From positions 29,239 to 93,238 of the forward strand of contig DGHT01000014.1 of NCBI GenBank assembly GCA_002392765.1: 64,000 nucleotides of DNA, read 5' to 3'. The notes beneath the pieces are model-generated. The model was given only the letters and a program-made list of their open reading frames with translations. It was not told the origin of the DNA and did no database searches. A program made the position numbers and the translations under genes. The stretch comes from Verrucomicrobia bacterium UBA3841. GTDB lineage: Bacteria > Verrucomicrobiota > Kiritimatiellia > RFP12 > UBA1067. Positions 17,665 to 25,926 of this stretch are shown here, in pieces; position 1 is the stretch's first letter, and the number at the start of each line of letters is the position of its first letter.

Positions 17665-18891
17665 TCAAGGCTCCAGCATTATCCGGCGGAAGCGTTCTAT
17701 CTCTTCGCGGGTTATGCCGCAGTCCAGGAGATAGAGTTCTATGCGCTCGTTCCATGACGAATCCGCGGTGCCGTATTTGCCGAACCCGATGTTGAAATGC
17801 CACTCGCTGTTCCATACGTGGCCTCCATTTTCGCTTTCGTCTCCGCCGGGAAGTCTGGGATAGAACGTCGACTCCCAGTCCGTCTCCAGTCCCTGCCTGG
17901 AAACGCCGAGAACCCCGTTCAGAACATACGCAAGCGCGCCTGTGCGGTCGGCGCCGCCTATGCAGTGAAAGAGTATCGGATAGTTCTTCGCATCGCAGAA
18001 CACGCGGAAATTCTCCGCCATGATCTTCTTGCCGCTGTCGCTGAAGATTTTTTCGTAGGCTTCCGAGGAACGGTGTATGAAAGAAACCTTCGCACCGAGA
18101 GGCGAGACGCCGCACATCCCGGCCGTTTCGCAGTCCGTGCGCAGGTCGAGATCCGTGCGGATTCCGAGCGTTTCCGTCAAATACTCTACGTCCGAAACGG
18201 TCAACCGGTTCCTTCCCTTCGCCACGCCGTCGATGCTGTTCTCGTTGAGCCCGCTCGAGCGGTATATCATGCCCTGGCGCACACGCCTGCCGCCGAGACC
18301 CTTCCGTCCGCCGAGATCGCGGAAGTTTCCGACTTTACTTTCCAAGGAAATCCAGCGCGGAGCGAGATCCTCGGTAACGAACGTTCCGGTCGCGCTGGCG
18401 GCGGACGGACGCTTGTCGCTGCAGCCGCAGTTCCGTGCGTGCGCAAAGCGCCCGCATGTTATATTGCCTGTCACACGCCAGTAGTAGCGCGTCCCGATTT
18501 CCAGGTTAAGCAGGGTCTCTTCGCGGGAGACCGTTCCAGCGCCGCCGCCTTTCTCCTCCGTGCGCCCGGACTGCTTGTCTGCTTTGGCGCTGTTGAAGAG
18601 GAACTCGCGCGCGTCCGAGAGGTCCGGATTCTTCGACACGAGCAGCTCCCACGGTCCGCCTTCGCCGTCCGTCACGCGCCATTTGAACTCCACCGGAACC
18701 GGCTTGCGCCAGACGCCGGACCCGTGACGCTCCTTTCTCCCGCCGCGGTATTCTTTCAGGACGGCCTCGCGCGCGGACATCGATTCGTTTGCCATGACGG
18801 CGCGCTGGCATTCCGGCAGGAGTTTTACCGTTTCATCCATCGCCGGGGAGACCAGCTCGATGGAAGCGAGAGTTAATGCGCAGAGTATCAT
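17665..18891 (-). CDS. exported tyrosine/serine phosphatase-like protein
   Basis: ATG at 18891 is favoured (AAGGA 6 nt upstream, hydrophobic start MILCALTLASIELVSPA) over an in-frame ATG 36 nt earlier; this gives 408 residues. An N-terminal fibronectin-like part is followed by the bacterial tyrosine-phosphatase domain. That domain has FRDLGG, YRSSGLN, DLRTDCE and the catalytic loop HCIGGADRTGALAYVL (Cys and Arg of the C-x5-R signature). Members of this family dephosphorylate tyrosine/serine residues or phosphoinositides. With a signal sequence the enzyme would act outside the cytoplasm. It is monocistronic, with its own promoter upstream. Confidence 0.8.
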   Translation of the reverse strand: MILCALTLASIELVSPAMDETVKLLPECQRAVMANESMSAREAVLKEYRGGRKERHGSGVWRKPVPVEFKWRVTDGEGGPWELLVSKNPDLSDAREFLFNSAKADKQSGRTEEKGGGAGTVSREETLLNLEIGTRYYWRVTGNITCGRFAHARNCGCSDKRPSAASATGTFVTEDLAPRWISLESKVGNFRDLGGRKGLGGRRVRQGMIYRSSGLNENSIDGVAKGRNRLTVSDVEYLTETLGIRTDLDLRTDCETAGMCGVSPLGAKVSFIHRSSEAYEKIFSDSGKKIMAENFRVFCDAKNYPILFHCIGGADRTGALAYVLNGVLGVSRQGLETDWESTFYPRLPGGDESENGGHVWNSEWHFNIGFGKYGTADSSWNERIELYLLDCGITREEIERFRRIMLEP

Positions 18892-18932
18892 ACCGTTTCC
18901 TTCGTTGTTTGGTATCTTTGAATCCACCTGCC

Positions 18933-18961
18933 ATTATATCAAAATTTCGGTATTTCTTCAA
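18933..18961 (-). promoter_or_regulatory. sigma-70 promoter of the phosphatase gene
   Basis: On the minus strand TTGAAG (18956-18961), 17-bp spacer ending in TTTTGA, TATAAT (18933-18938). The spacer end and -10 match those of the alcohol dehydrogenase promoter. The remaining 18962-19112 is GC-rich with short inverted repeats, such as CGTCCGC/GCGGACG, and no gene. Confidence 0.75.
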
Positions 18962-19112
18962 AGATGCCGCCCCCCGCTCCGGAAATTGCAAAACCGGGGG
19001 AGGGCCGCAAACCCCTGCCGGGGCTTCGTGCGGCGGCCCGCCTGCGGCCCGGAGGACGCCCCGGCCCGTCCGCCAGGGCATCCGTTTCGCGGACGGTCGC
19101 CGCCGTCTTGCG

Positions 19113-20381
19113 TCACGAGCCCGGCTGCAACGCTCTGAACCTGAGCAGCGCCTCGAGGAAATAGTAGTCGCCGTAGTCGAGCGGAGTGTCGATCTCGCTG
19201 CCGGCGGGCTTGTGTCCGACTCCGTGCTTCAGGAGCCAGTCGCCGTTCTCGCCCGGCTTCGCGAAGTACTCGTCGGAGCAAAGCGAAAGGAGCTGCTTCA
19301 CCGCGAACGCGCGGTACTTCGCGCCCTTGTCGCCTGGAACGAATGTCGAGAGCTCGAGGAGCCCGGACGCCATGATCGACGCGGCGGAGGAGTCGCGCTC
19401 CTCGCCCGGCGCGCCGAAATCCCAGTACGGGACACCGTCGGCGGGCATGTTCGGATGGTTCATCGCGAAGTCGGAGACCTTCTGCGCGAACTCGAGGAAT
19501 GCGGGTTCCTTCGTCTCGCGGTACATCATCGTGTAGCCGTAGATGGCCCAGCTCTGCCCGCGGCTCCACGCCGTCTCGCACGAGAGGCCCTGTCCGCGGC
19601 GGATCTCCTGGACCGCGCCGAGGAAGCCCGGGCGCTGGTCGTAGTTCAGCACGTGGTACGTGCCGCCGTCCGCGCGGAAGTGGTGCTCCATCGTCTTCAC
19701 GGAGTGGGAGCGCGCGATGTCGTCGAAGCGCTTCGCGTTCCCCCGTTCCCCGTTCCCCGTTCCCCGTTCCCCGTTCTTCGCCGCCCACTCGAGGAGCTCG
19801 AGGTTCATCATGTTGTCTGGGATGACGAGGAAGTTGTCTTTCTCGTCTATCGCACCCCAGCTTCTGATTACTCCGAGATCGGGGCTGAACCTCTTCGAGA
19901 GGGATTCCGCCGTCTCGAGGAGCAGCGCGTCGTACTTGCCGGTATTAAGCAGTCTTCTCGCGTTGCCGAACGAGCAGTACATGATGAAGCCGACATCATG
20001 GTTGTCGGAGACCTTCGAGTTCGGGGCGATGAACTCCGTCCAGACCGTCGCACGGTCCTTGAAGAAGCCGTCGCCCGTCGCCTCGTAGAGGTACCAGAGA
20101 GAGCCCGGGAAGTGTCCGGACGTCCACCAGTAGATGGAACGCATGTCGAGCTTTCCGGTCTTGGCGTTCCACCCGTGGGGGACGCGGCGCTCGCCGTGCG
20201 GCTTGTCCCCGTGCGGAACAGCCTCCATGACGTCGCCCTTGTCCATGAGCGGAGTCGCCGCCGCGTCGATCGCGCGGTAGTGCGCCGCGCTCTTCGCGAA
20301 GACTTCCGGCAGCAGAGCCTGCAGTTTCGCCTCCTGTGGATTGGCCAAAGCGGCCGCTATGAGCACTGATGCCAGAAGCAT
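19113..20381 (-). CDS. GH88-family unsaturated glucuronyl hydrolase
   Basis: The 422-residue secreted enzyme (signal peptide MLLASVLIAAALA) has GH88 landmarks: WWTSGHFPGSLWYLYEATGD, NHDVGFIMYCSFGNA (catalytic-Asp region), SRGQSWAIYGYTMMYRET and VPYWDFGAPG. GH88 enzymes remove delta-4,5-unsaturated glucuronic acid from lyase products of glycosaminoglycans or pectin-like glycans. The released uronate isomerises to the substrate of KduI. It is last in the kduI-kduD-GH88 run. A 7-bp tandem repeat within the gene inserts NGERGTGNGERGN at about residues 203-214, where relatives run straight on. A change of one unit would shift the frame. Confidence 0.9.
   Translation of the reverse strand: MLLASVLIAAALANPQEAKLQALLPEVFAKSAAHYRAIDAAATPLMDKGDVMEAVPHGDKPHGERRVPHGWNAKTGKLDMRSIYWWTSGHFPGSLWYLYEATGDGFFKDRATVWTEFIAPNSKVSDNHDVGFIMYCSFGNARRLLNTGKYDALLLETAESLSKRFSPDLGVIRSWGAIDEKDNFLVIPDNMMNLELLEWAAKNGERGTGNGERGNAKRFDDIARSHSVKTMEHHFRADGGTYHVLNYDQRPGFLGAVQEIRRGQGLSCETAWSRGQSWAIYGYTMMYRETKEPAFLEFAQKVSDFAMNHPNMPADGVPYWDFGAPGEERDSSAASIMASGLLELSTFVPGDKGAKYRAFAVKQLLSLCSDEYFAKPGENGDWLLKHGVGHKPAGSEIDTPLDYGDYYFLEALLRFRALQPGS
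19737..19776 (-). repeat. heptamer tandem repeat inside the GH88 gene
   Basis: GTTCCCC occurs four times exactly (19745-19772), flanked by GTTCCCCC and a partial unit. Seven is not a multiple of three, so gain or loss of a unit changes the reading frame. Confidence 0.9.
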
Positions 20382-20406
20382 GTCTTCGTTCCTTTCTTTT
20401 TCTGAT

Positions 20407-21171
20407 TTAGCGGGCCAGCCATCCGCCGTCGCAGGCGTAGGTGTAGCCGGTCATGTAGTCGGACGCGGGCGCGGCGAGGAATACGCAAATGCCCTTGAGG
20501 TCGTCCGGGGTGCCCCAGCGTCCCGCGGGGATGCGGTCGAGGATCGCCTTGTTGCGCTTCTTGTCGGCGCGGATCGGCGCGGTGTTCGCCGTCGCGATGT
20601 AGCCCGGGGCGATCGCGTTCACGCAGATCCCGTCCTTCGAGAGCTCGTTCGCCATGAGCATCGTGAGCGACTTGATGCCGCCCTTCGAGGCAGCGTAGCC
20701 CGGAACGAGGATGCCGCCCTGGAACGAGAGCATCGACGCGATGTTGATGATCTTGCCGCCCTTGCCCTGCTTGATCATCTGGCGGACTACCGCCTGCGAC
20801 AGGAAGAACGGCGTCGAGAGGTTGATCGAGATTACGTCGTTCCAGTTCTTCGCACTGTGCTCGGCGAAAGGCTCGCGGCGGATGATGCCCGCGTTGTTGA
20901 CGAGAATGTCGACCTTCTTGAACGCCTTGACGACCTTGGCGACGATCTTCGGGGCCTCTTTCTCGCCCTTCGAGAGATCGGCCTTGATGCCGATGGCCTT
21001 GCGGCCGAGCTTTTCGATCGCGGCGATCGTCTCCTCCATCGGAATGACGTCGACGATCGCGACATCCGCGCCGGCCTCGGCGAGTCCGATCGCGTAGGCT
21101 TGTCCGATTCCGCGGCCCGCTCCCGTTACGATTGCGACCTTGCCGTCTAGTTTGAATTGATCGAGTATCAT
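20407..21171 (-). CDS. kduD: 2-dehydro-3-deoxy-D-gluconate 5-dehydrogenase (SDR family)
   Basis: The 254-residue short-chain dehydrogenase has TGAGRGIGQAYAIGLAEAGA (cofactor loop), NNAGI and the catalytic YAASKGG. It matches KduD, which reduces 3-deoxy-D-glycero-2,5-hexodiulosonate to 2-keto-3-deoxygluconate with NAD(P)H. Its placement directly after KduI supports this over other SDRs. ATG is preceded by GGAG. A 25-nt gap leads to the GH88 gene. Confidence 0.93.
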   Translation of the reverse strand: MILDQFKLDGKVAIVTGAGRGIGQAYAIGLAEAGADVAIVDVIPMEETIAAIEKLGRKAIGIKADLSKGEKEAPKIVAKVVKAFKKVDILVNNAGIIRREPFAEHSAKNWNDVISINLSTPFFLSQAVVRQMIKQGKGGKIINIASMLSFQGGILVPGYAASKGGIKSLTMLMANELSKDGICVNAIAPGYIATANTAPIRADKKRNKAILDRIPAGRWGTPDDLKGICVFLAAPASDYMTGYTYACDGGWLAR

Positions 21172-21226
21172 TTGTTTTTCTCCTTTTTGTGTTTCCTTGT
21201 TTTTTTATTTGGATGAATCACGTCCC

Positions 21227-22141
21227 TCACCTCATCTCAAGCACGGGCACCTTGTCCATGTCGCCGTAGTTGAGGTTCTCTCCGCCCATGCCCCAGATGA
21301 ACATGTAGTTCGAGGTTCCCGCGGCGGAATGGACAGACCACTCGGGCGCGGTGATCGCCTGCTCGTTGTGGAGCCACACGAGGCGCTGCTCCTGCGGGCG
21401 GCCCATCTGGTGGCAGATCGCCTGGCCTTCGGGGACGTTGAAGTAGAAGTACGCCTCCATGCGGCGGTTGTGCGTGTGCTGCGGCATCGTGTTCCAGACG
21501 CTTCCGGGCTTGAGCTCCGTGAGGCCCATCTGGAGCTGGTTCACGCCGCCGCCGGGAACCTTCGTCAGCACCGGGTTCACGATGAGCTGGTTGATGACGC
21601 GGTCGTTGGACTCCTCCATCTTGCCGGCCTTGATGTAGTTGCCGATCGTGTAGCCCGGCTTCTTGCAGTTCTGGTCGCTCGTGATGCGCTGCGTGACGAA
21701 CTCCTTGTAGGCGGGAGCGGAATTGATGTAGAACTTCGCGGGATTCGCCTTGTCCTTGGAGACGAACTTGACCTCCTTCTTCCCGCAGCCGACGTAGAGC
21801 GCCTCCTTGAACTCGAGGTCGTACTTCTCGCCGTCCACCGTCACCGTGCCAGGCCCGCCGACGTTGATTACGCCGAGTTCGCGGCGCTCGAGGAAATAGT
21901 CCGCCTTCAGCTCCGCGAACGGCTCGAGCGTCAGTTCCTTTTCTACGGGCATCGCGCCGCCGTAGACGAGGCGGTCGTACATCGTGTAGGTGACGTTGAT
22001 CTCGTCGGGCGACATCACCTTCTCCATCACGAAGCGCGACCTTATCTTCGCGGTGTCGTAGGTCTTGAAGTCGTCGGGGTGTACTGCGGTCTGAACGGTG
22101 AAGTTTACCGTCGTCGCAAGCATTATCGCGAGTATGTTCAT
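21227..22141 (-). CDS. kduI: 5-dehydro-4-deoxy-D-glucuronate isomerase
   Basis: The 304-residue cupin isomerase converts 5-keto-4-deoxyuronate to 3-deoxy-D-glycero-2,5-hexodiulosonate. The metal-binding signature [19 protein letters not shown] (two His and a Glu) and the distal His in [19 protein letters not shown] are intact. The start overlaps the DUF4861 stop by 4 nt (ATGA). Relative to typical KduI there are about ten extra hydrophobic residues at the N-terminus ([14 protein letters not shown]). They lack the positive charge of a normal signal peptide, so I regard the enzyme as cytoplasmic. Confidence 0.95.
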   Translation of the reverse strand: MNILAIMLATTVNFTVQTAVHPDDFKTYDTAKIRSRFVMEKVMSPDEINVTYTMYDRLVYGGAMPVEKELTLEPFAELKADYFLERRELGVINVGGPGTVTVDGEKYDLEFKEALYVGCGKKEVKFVSKDKANPAKFYINSAPAYKEFVTQRITSDQNCKKPGYTIGNYIKAGKMEESNDRVINQLIVNPVLTKVPGGGVNQLQMGLTELKPGSVWNTMPQHTHNRRMEAYFYFNVPEGQAICHQMGRPQEQRLVWLHNEQAITAPEWSVHSAAGTSNYMFIWGMGGENLNYGDMDKVPVLEMR

Positions 22142-23040
22142 TTGTCTTTTCCTTTCGTTTGTGTTCTAAACTTGGAATCTATCATGGCCTTGAACATACG
22201 GGCCACAGACTGTTCGCTCGCGACCTGCTCGCCGCGTACGTAATCGTGCCACGACTTCGCGTCGCGAAACCTACCGGCCTCGGTCCAGTCAGCGCCGGCG
22301 CGAACGAGAAGCGCGGTACCGTGATGTTTCAATGGCTCTGTCATTATCATCTTCGCGCCTTCGGGGCCGTCGGCAAGCGCGATGCCGCCCATGCCCGGCA
22401 TCGCGAATATCGCGTTCATCATAGAGCCATCCTCGCCCTCGCGGTTGTGCGGTTTCTCGAAGAGCGACACGATGAGTTTCTTCTCGTCGATGAAAAGATC
22501 GCCCGTGTGCTCGCGTGCCGCGCTGAGGTCAAGCCCGACGCCGATCTCGAGCCCCTCAACCGGGACATCCTCCGAAAGCGTCACGGCCTCAGTGAAAAAC
22601 GAACTTCCTTTTTCCAGTACGATTCCAAGCGTCATCGTGCCGCCGATCGGGAGCTTGTAGTCGAGCTCGAACGAGCAGCGCTCCTCGCAATTGGCAAGAA
22701 TGCGATAGTCCACCCAGTTGCCGTAGTCGGGAAGCCACTTGCCGTCCTTCCTGAACGCCACTCCGCCTACGCCGCGCCCCGGGCCTACGGCATAGTCGTC
22801 CATGCCGAAACCGTTGACGTTCTTGTGCCAGTTGCCGTACCTCTTCGGCTCTCGCAGGAGATGCACGACGAAGTTGTTCGTTGTCGCCTTGTTGAAGACG
22901 TCGATGCCGCTCCACTTGTGGACATCACCCGGCCCGTAGGCGCGAAAGCCCGTGCGGTCGTTTTCCCAGAAGAAGTCGTTCGCCCGCTCCGGCGCCTCCC
23001 CGCAGAGGCACGTAGTCGCTATCAATATTGCCGCAATCAC
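22138..23040 (-). CDS. DUF4861-family exported protein of uronate loci
   Basis: The preferred start is the GTG at 23040 ([16 protein letters not shown], a signal or lipoprotein-type leader), giving 300 residues. GGAGG lies 6 nt upstream and the start overlaps the transposase stop by 4 nt (GTGA). An upstream-extended frame to 23181 only adds repeat-encoded peptide. The body shows the DUF4861 pattern ([47 protein letters not shown]). This family is common in pectin and other uronate loci of Bacteroidetes and PVC bacteria. Its biochemical role is not settled; I infer a periplasmic glycan-handling function. Confidence 0.8.
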   Translation of the reverse strand: MIAAILIATTCLCGEAPERANDFFWENDRTGFRAYGPGDVHKWSGIDVFNKATTNNFVVHLLREPKRYGNWHKNVNGFGMDDYAVGPGRGVGGVAFRKDGKWLPDYGNWVDYRILANCEERCSFELDYKLPIGGTMTLGIVLEKGSSFFTEAVTLSEDVPVEGLEIGVGLDLSAAREHTGDLFIDEKKLIVSLFEKPHNREGEDGSMMNAIFAMPGMGGIALADGPEGAKMIMTEPLKHHGTALLVRAGADWTEAGRFRDAKSWHDYVRGEQVASEQSVARMFKAMIDSKFRTQTKGKDK

Positions 23041-24305
23041 AACCCTCCTCCTTGCTCTTGCTGTTGTACGCTTGCTGTTGCCCCTTGCTGTCGTACGCTT
23101 GCTGTTCTCGCCTTGCCCAGATCGGCCCTCGAGAAGCCGGCCGCAAGGTCGCCTATCGACTTGGCTGCAAGGTTGAGCCATTCAAACCGAGCCTTGCCGT
23201 AACTCGCGCGAGCTGCGCCAGTCTCGCGCGGCGCGAATGGCGACAGCTGAAGAAGCCGCCCCTCGGCGCACAAATCGAAATCTCCGCCCCACGGCTTGTA
23301 GTAGCGGCCCATGCCCTCGGCGAGCAGCTGCACCACCCTCCCGCCGCGAGCAATGGCCTCGGCCTTGACAGCTTTCTCTCCCGGGGAAATCCAGGGGCTA
23401 ACGAGCACAGCCCCGCGCTCGGCCTTTGCGCCAAGCTTCGCGACAAGTTCGGCGAGCTTGTCGTCTGGCGTCGCCGTTGATATTCTAACGCTCACGAGAA
23501 GCGGTGCGTCCAACAAAAACGGGTTGCCGACGGCAGTCCAGGCAAGGGGGCGACAAGCGGCAGCAAGCGTACTACAACAAGTGTCGCCCCTTGCTGTCGT
23601 ACGCTTGCTGTCGTACGCTTGCTGTTGCCCCTTGCTGTTGCCCCTTGCTGTCGTACGCTTGCTGTCGTACGCTTGCTGTTCTTCAAACGCCCTCAACACC
23701 CGGTTGCCCTTCCTTGGCTTTGCGATTTCCTCGCCGGTTTCGACGTCCCAAAGCTCGCCGCCGTTTCGCGCAAAGGAACGGAAATCCCAGCTGTCGGCAC
23801 CATCAACGCCAGCCAGCGTTGCGGATGCGCGCTCAAGACGCCAGTGCCTAAAGCCCATGACCTTCTTGAAAAGCCCTGGGTTATTCTCCTTTATCCAGCG
23901 ACGCTTGGCGTTTGACAAGACATAGTTTATCTGCCTATGAAGCTGCCCCTTCGCAAGGCAAACCGAGTCTCGCCAAAGCTCGCACCACACCCTGCGGCCT
24001 ATGCGCCTCTCAACCTCGCCTGCAAAGAAGGCAATGACCTCGTCGAGAACAGCCGCCCCTTCATCGGTTATGTAGACAATGCCGTGGAAGTGGTCGGGCA
24101 TTATCGCATTGTAAGTAGCCCTAACGCCAGGAAACTTCGCCTCGATCGCCTGCCATGAATCGTAAACCGCCCGGCCTTCCCCGGTGCGTTCAACACCCCA
24201 CTCTCTCAGAGTGCCAAAGACATTGGCCCTCGGCTCGGTGACAAGCGTTATCATATAGTTGCATCGCGAGTCATAGCACCAGCCCAAGAGCCCCTTGTGG
24301 CGCAT
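23037..24305 (-). CDS. REP-associated tyrosine transposase (Y1/IS200-like) with C-terminal SLOG/DprA-like domain
   Basis: From the ATG at 24305 (MRHKGLLGWCYDSRCNYMIT) the product is 422 residues. An in-frame ATG at 24401 would add only repeat-derived sequence. The N-terminal half is a HUH nuclease: the motif MPDHFHGIVYI holds the two metal-binding His, and the presumed catalytic Tyr lies in HRQINYVLSNAKRRW. A repeat-encoded linker (EEQQAYDSKRTT and following) joins it to a C-terminal Rossmann-like domain (about 285-400: VLVSPWISPGEKAVKAEAI, YKPWGGDFDLCAEGRLL) that resembles DprA/SLOG proteins. RAYTs nick at REP hairpins headed by GTAG. The gene interrupts the uronate operon in the same direction and ends by overlapping the DUF4861 start. 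Its own repeats lie before, within and at its end. Confidence 0.85.
   Translation of the reverse strand: MRHKGLLGWCYDSRCNYMITLVTEPRANVFGTLREWGVERTGEGRAVYDSWQAIEAKFPGVRATYNAIMPDHFHGIVYITDEGAAVLDEVIAFFAGEVERRIGRRVWCELWRDSVCLAKGQLHRQINYVLSNAKRRWIKENNPGLFKKVMGFRHWRLERASATLAGVDGADSWDFRSFARNGGELWDVETGEEIAKPRKGNRVLRAFEEQQAYDSKRTTARGNSKGQQQAYDSKRTTARGDTCCSTLAAACRPLAWTAVGNPFLLDAPLLVSVRISTATPDDKLAELVAKLGAKAERGAVLVSPWISPGEKAVKAEAIARGGRVVQLLAEGMGRYYKPWGGDFDLCAEGRLLQLSPFAPRETGAARASYGKARFEWLNLAAKSIGDLAAGFSRADLGKARTASVRQQGATASVQQQEQGGGL
23053..23106 (-). repeat. 27-bp tandem repeat at the transposase 3' end
   Basis: The core GTACGCTTGCTGTT is at 23066-23079 and 23093-23106, with a degenerate third unit before. 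It encodes the last 20 or so residues of the transposase. Confidence 0.8.
23561..23588. repeat. 28-bp direct repeat, inner copy
   Basis: This 28-nt sequence (beginning CAGCAAGCGTAC) is identical to 24314-24341. The two copies bracket the HUH nuclease part of the transposase gene. Both are read in the same frame (GDTCCSTLA). Its first 12 nt are the inverted complement of GTACGCTTGCTG at 23599-23610, forming a hairpin arm. Confidence 0.9.
23589..23684. repeat. 54-bp tandem repeat inside the transposase gene
   Basis: Two units of 54 bp, each holding two GTACGCTTGCTGT cores (23599, 23613; 23653, 23667). Together with 23561-23588 they form alternative hairpins. It encodes the interdomain linker. 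Confidence 0.85.
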
Positions 24306-24313
24306 GGGAGTGA

Positions 24314-24341
24314 CAGCAAGCGTACTACAACAAGTGTCGCC
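24314..24341. repeat. 28-bp direct repeat, outer copy
   Basis: Exact copy of 23561-23588, starting 9 nt upstream of the chosen transposase ATG. The 14 nt at 24312-24325 (GACAGCAAGCGTAC) are an exact inverted complement of 24386-24399. Confidence 0.9.
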
Positions 24342-24361
24342 GCCAGCCCCTTGCCGTCGGT

Positions 24362-24481
24362 TCTTGCTGTCGCTCCCTTGCTGTCGTACGCTTGCTGTCA
24401 TTCCTTGCTGTCGCCCCCTTGCTGTTGTACGCTTGCTGTCATTCCTTGCTGTCGCTCCCTTGCTGTCGTACGCTTGCCGTC
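24362..24481. repeat. 41-bp tandem repeat upstream of the transposase
   Basis: GTACGCTTGCTGTC recurs at 24386, 24427 and (one mismatch) 24468, a 41-bp period. The last unit ends on the stop codon of the PTS IIC gene, so the array fills the whole space between the two genes. Confidence 0.9.
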
Positions 24482-25850
24482 ATTTCGCCCTTCTGATCCT
24501 CAGCCAATTCACGGCGCACATGCCGATGGCGAGCAACCCCGCGCCGACCGCGCCGATCCACTTGAACGAAACCGTAAGATGGTAAACCGCCCAGCACCAC
24601 AGCGCGCTCGCAAAATCGAGCGCCGCACCGCCCTCGAAGCCCTCAGGAACGGCAATGCCGTCGCAGTTCGCCGCGGCAATCGCCTTGGTGAACGCGGGAG
24701 TGAGGTTCGTGACAAAGAAAAGCCCGGCTACGAGCGCGACGAGACCGATGACAAACGTCTTCGGCACATTGCCCTTCGTAATCGGCAGGACGCACGGGAA
24801 AAGGTAGAACATCCCGGCGAGCGAGGCGAGCGGCAGGAATTTGTTTCCGGGAAGGAAAACGGAGAGGAAGAGTATCACGGGAATAAGCAGAATCGAGACG
24901 ACGAGCGTCGTCGGATGGCCGATCACGAGCGCGGGGCTCATTCCGATGGAAAGTCCCTTGAGTCCCGAGAAGCGCTTTTCGATAAAGCTCCTCGTCTGTT
25001 CGCAGATTGGCTTGAGCCCCTCGATGAAGAGCGCCGTAATGCGGGGTATGAGCTCCATCACCGCGCCGACCGTCACGCCAAGCTTCAGTATCTGCGGTAT
25101 CGAATCGACCACGGCCTTCCACGAATCGCACCTGAGCGCGCCGATTCCGCAGCCGATCACAAGGCCGAGGAAAAGCGGCTCGCCGAGAAGCCCGAACTTC
25201 CTCTTCATCCCCTCCGCGTCGATGTCGAGCTTCGAGATGCCGGGAATCCTGTCGAGGACCCGGCAAATGACGACCGCAAACGGAGTGAAGCTCTGGCAGA
25301 ACGGCTGCGGAATGGAGATGCCGTCCATGTCCTTGTAGTACGACTGGAAGCCCTTCGTCGTGAAGTCGGCCATGCAAAGCGTGATGACGTAGAGGACGAT
25401 CGCCGCATAGAACGCCCACGCGAGCGAGCCGGTAGCAAAGAACACCATCGCGCCGAGAAAGGCGAAGTGCCAGTAGTTCCAGAGATCGATGTTCACCGTG
25501 CGCGTCACGCCCGCGACCAGCATGACGACGTTCACGCCGAGGCAGACGGGGATTATGAACGCGCCGACCGCGCAGGAGTACGCGACCGCCGCAGCCGCCG
25601 GCCAGCCAAGGTCGAAGAACGGGAGGTTCAGGTGGTAGAGGTCGGTCATGCCCTTCAGGGCGGGCCCCAGACTCGACGTCAAAAGAGCCGTCACGACGCC
25701 CAGCCCGACGAAACCGATGCCCACGAGAAGGCCCGCCTTCAGCGCCTTCGAGAACTTGATGCCGATAAGCATGCCCAAGATGGTGAATATGACGGGCATC
25801 ATGACCGATGCGCCGAGTCGTCTGATTATATATGTAAAAACCTCTGTCAT
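24480..25850 (-). CDS. PTS galactitol-type IIC permease (GatC family), without IIA/IIB partners
   Basis: The 456-residue polytopic protein has about eleven hydrophobic segments and the EIIC-GAT pattern (GIKFSKALKAGLLVGIGFVGLG, FMSPALVIGHP-like loop GMSPALVIGHPTT, PITKGNVPKTFVIG). GatC-type IIC proteins move polyols or sugars with phosphorylation by IIA and IIB. Neither partner is present here, so it either uses distant partners or works as a non-phosphorylating uronate transporter (inference from its place in the kduI/kduD/GH88 operon). It is the promoter-proximal gene of the operon, with AAAGGA before the ATG, and is divergent from the regulator. The C-terminus (WLRIRRAK) runs into the repeat array. 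Confidence 0.88.
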   Translation of the reverse strand: MTEVFTYIIRRLGASVMMPVIFTILGMLIGIKFSKALKAGLLVGIGFVGLGVVTALLTSSLGPALKGMTDLYHLNLPFFDLGWPAAAAVAYSCAVGAFIIPVCLGVNVVMLVAGVTRTVNIDLWNYWHFAFLGAMVFFATGSLAWAFYAAIVLYVITLCMADFTTKGFQSYYKDMDGISIPQPFCQSFTPFAVVICRVLDRIPGISKLDIDAEGMKRKFGLLGEPLFLGLVIGCGIGALRCDSWKAVVDSIPQILKLGVTVGAVMELIPRITALFIEGLKPICEQTRSFIEKRFSGLKGLSIGMSPALVIGHPTTLVVSILLIPVILFLSVFLPGNKFLPLASLAGMFYLFPCVLPITKGNVPKTFVIGLVALVAGLFFVTNLTPAFTKAIAAANCDGIAVPEGFEGGAALDFASALWCWAVYHLTVSFKWIGAVGAGLLAIGMCAVNWLRIRRAK

Positions 25851-25866
25851 GGTTCCTTTATTTTAC

Positions 25867-25895
25867 AATATTTTTATCGCCGTGTCTATTGTCAA
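25867..25895 (-). promoter_or_regulatory. promoter of the uronate operon
   Basis: Minus-strand TTGACA (25890-25895), 17-bp spacer, AATATT (25867-25872, 4/6 to consensus). Its -35 box overlaps the -35 box of the divergent regulator promoter. Confidence 0.55.
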
Positions 25896-25917
25896 AATGG
25901 AAACTTGATGTTATAAT
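25889..25917 (+). promoter_or_regulatory. promoter of the XylR-type regulator, nearly leaderless
   Basis: TTGTCA (25889-25894), 17-bp spacer, TATAAT (25912-25917). Only nine bases separate the -10 from the ATG at 25927, so the transcript would have about 3 nt of leader. No ribosome-binding site is present. Confidence 0.75.
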
Positions 25918-25926
25918 TATGGCAAT

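Noticed and set aside
23561..24481. CRISPR array at the CTTGCTGT repeats
   Set aside because: Units are directly tandem without unique spacers of regular size, lie partly within a gene and no cas genes are present.
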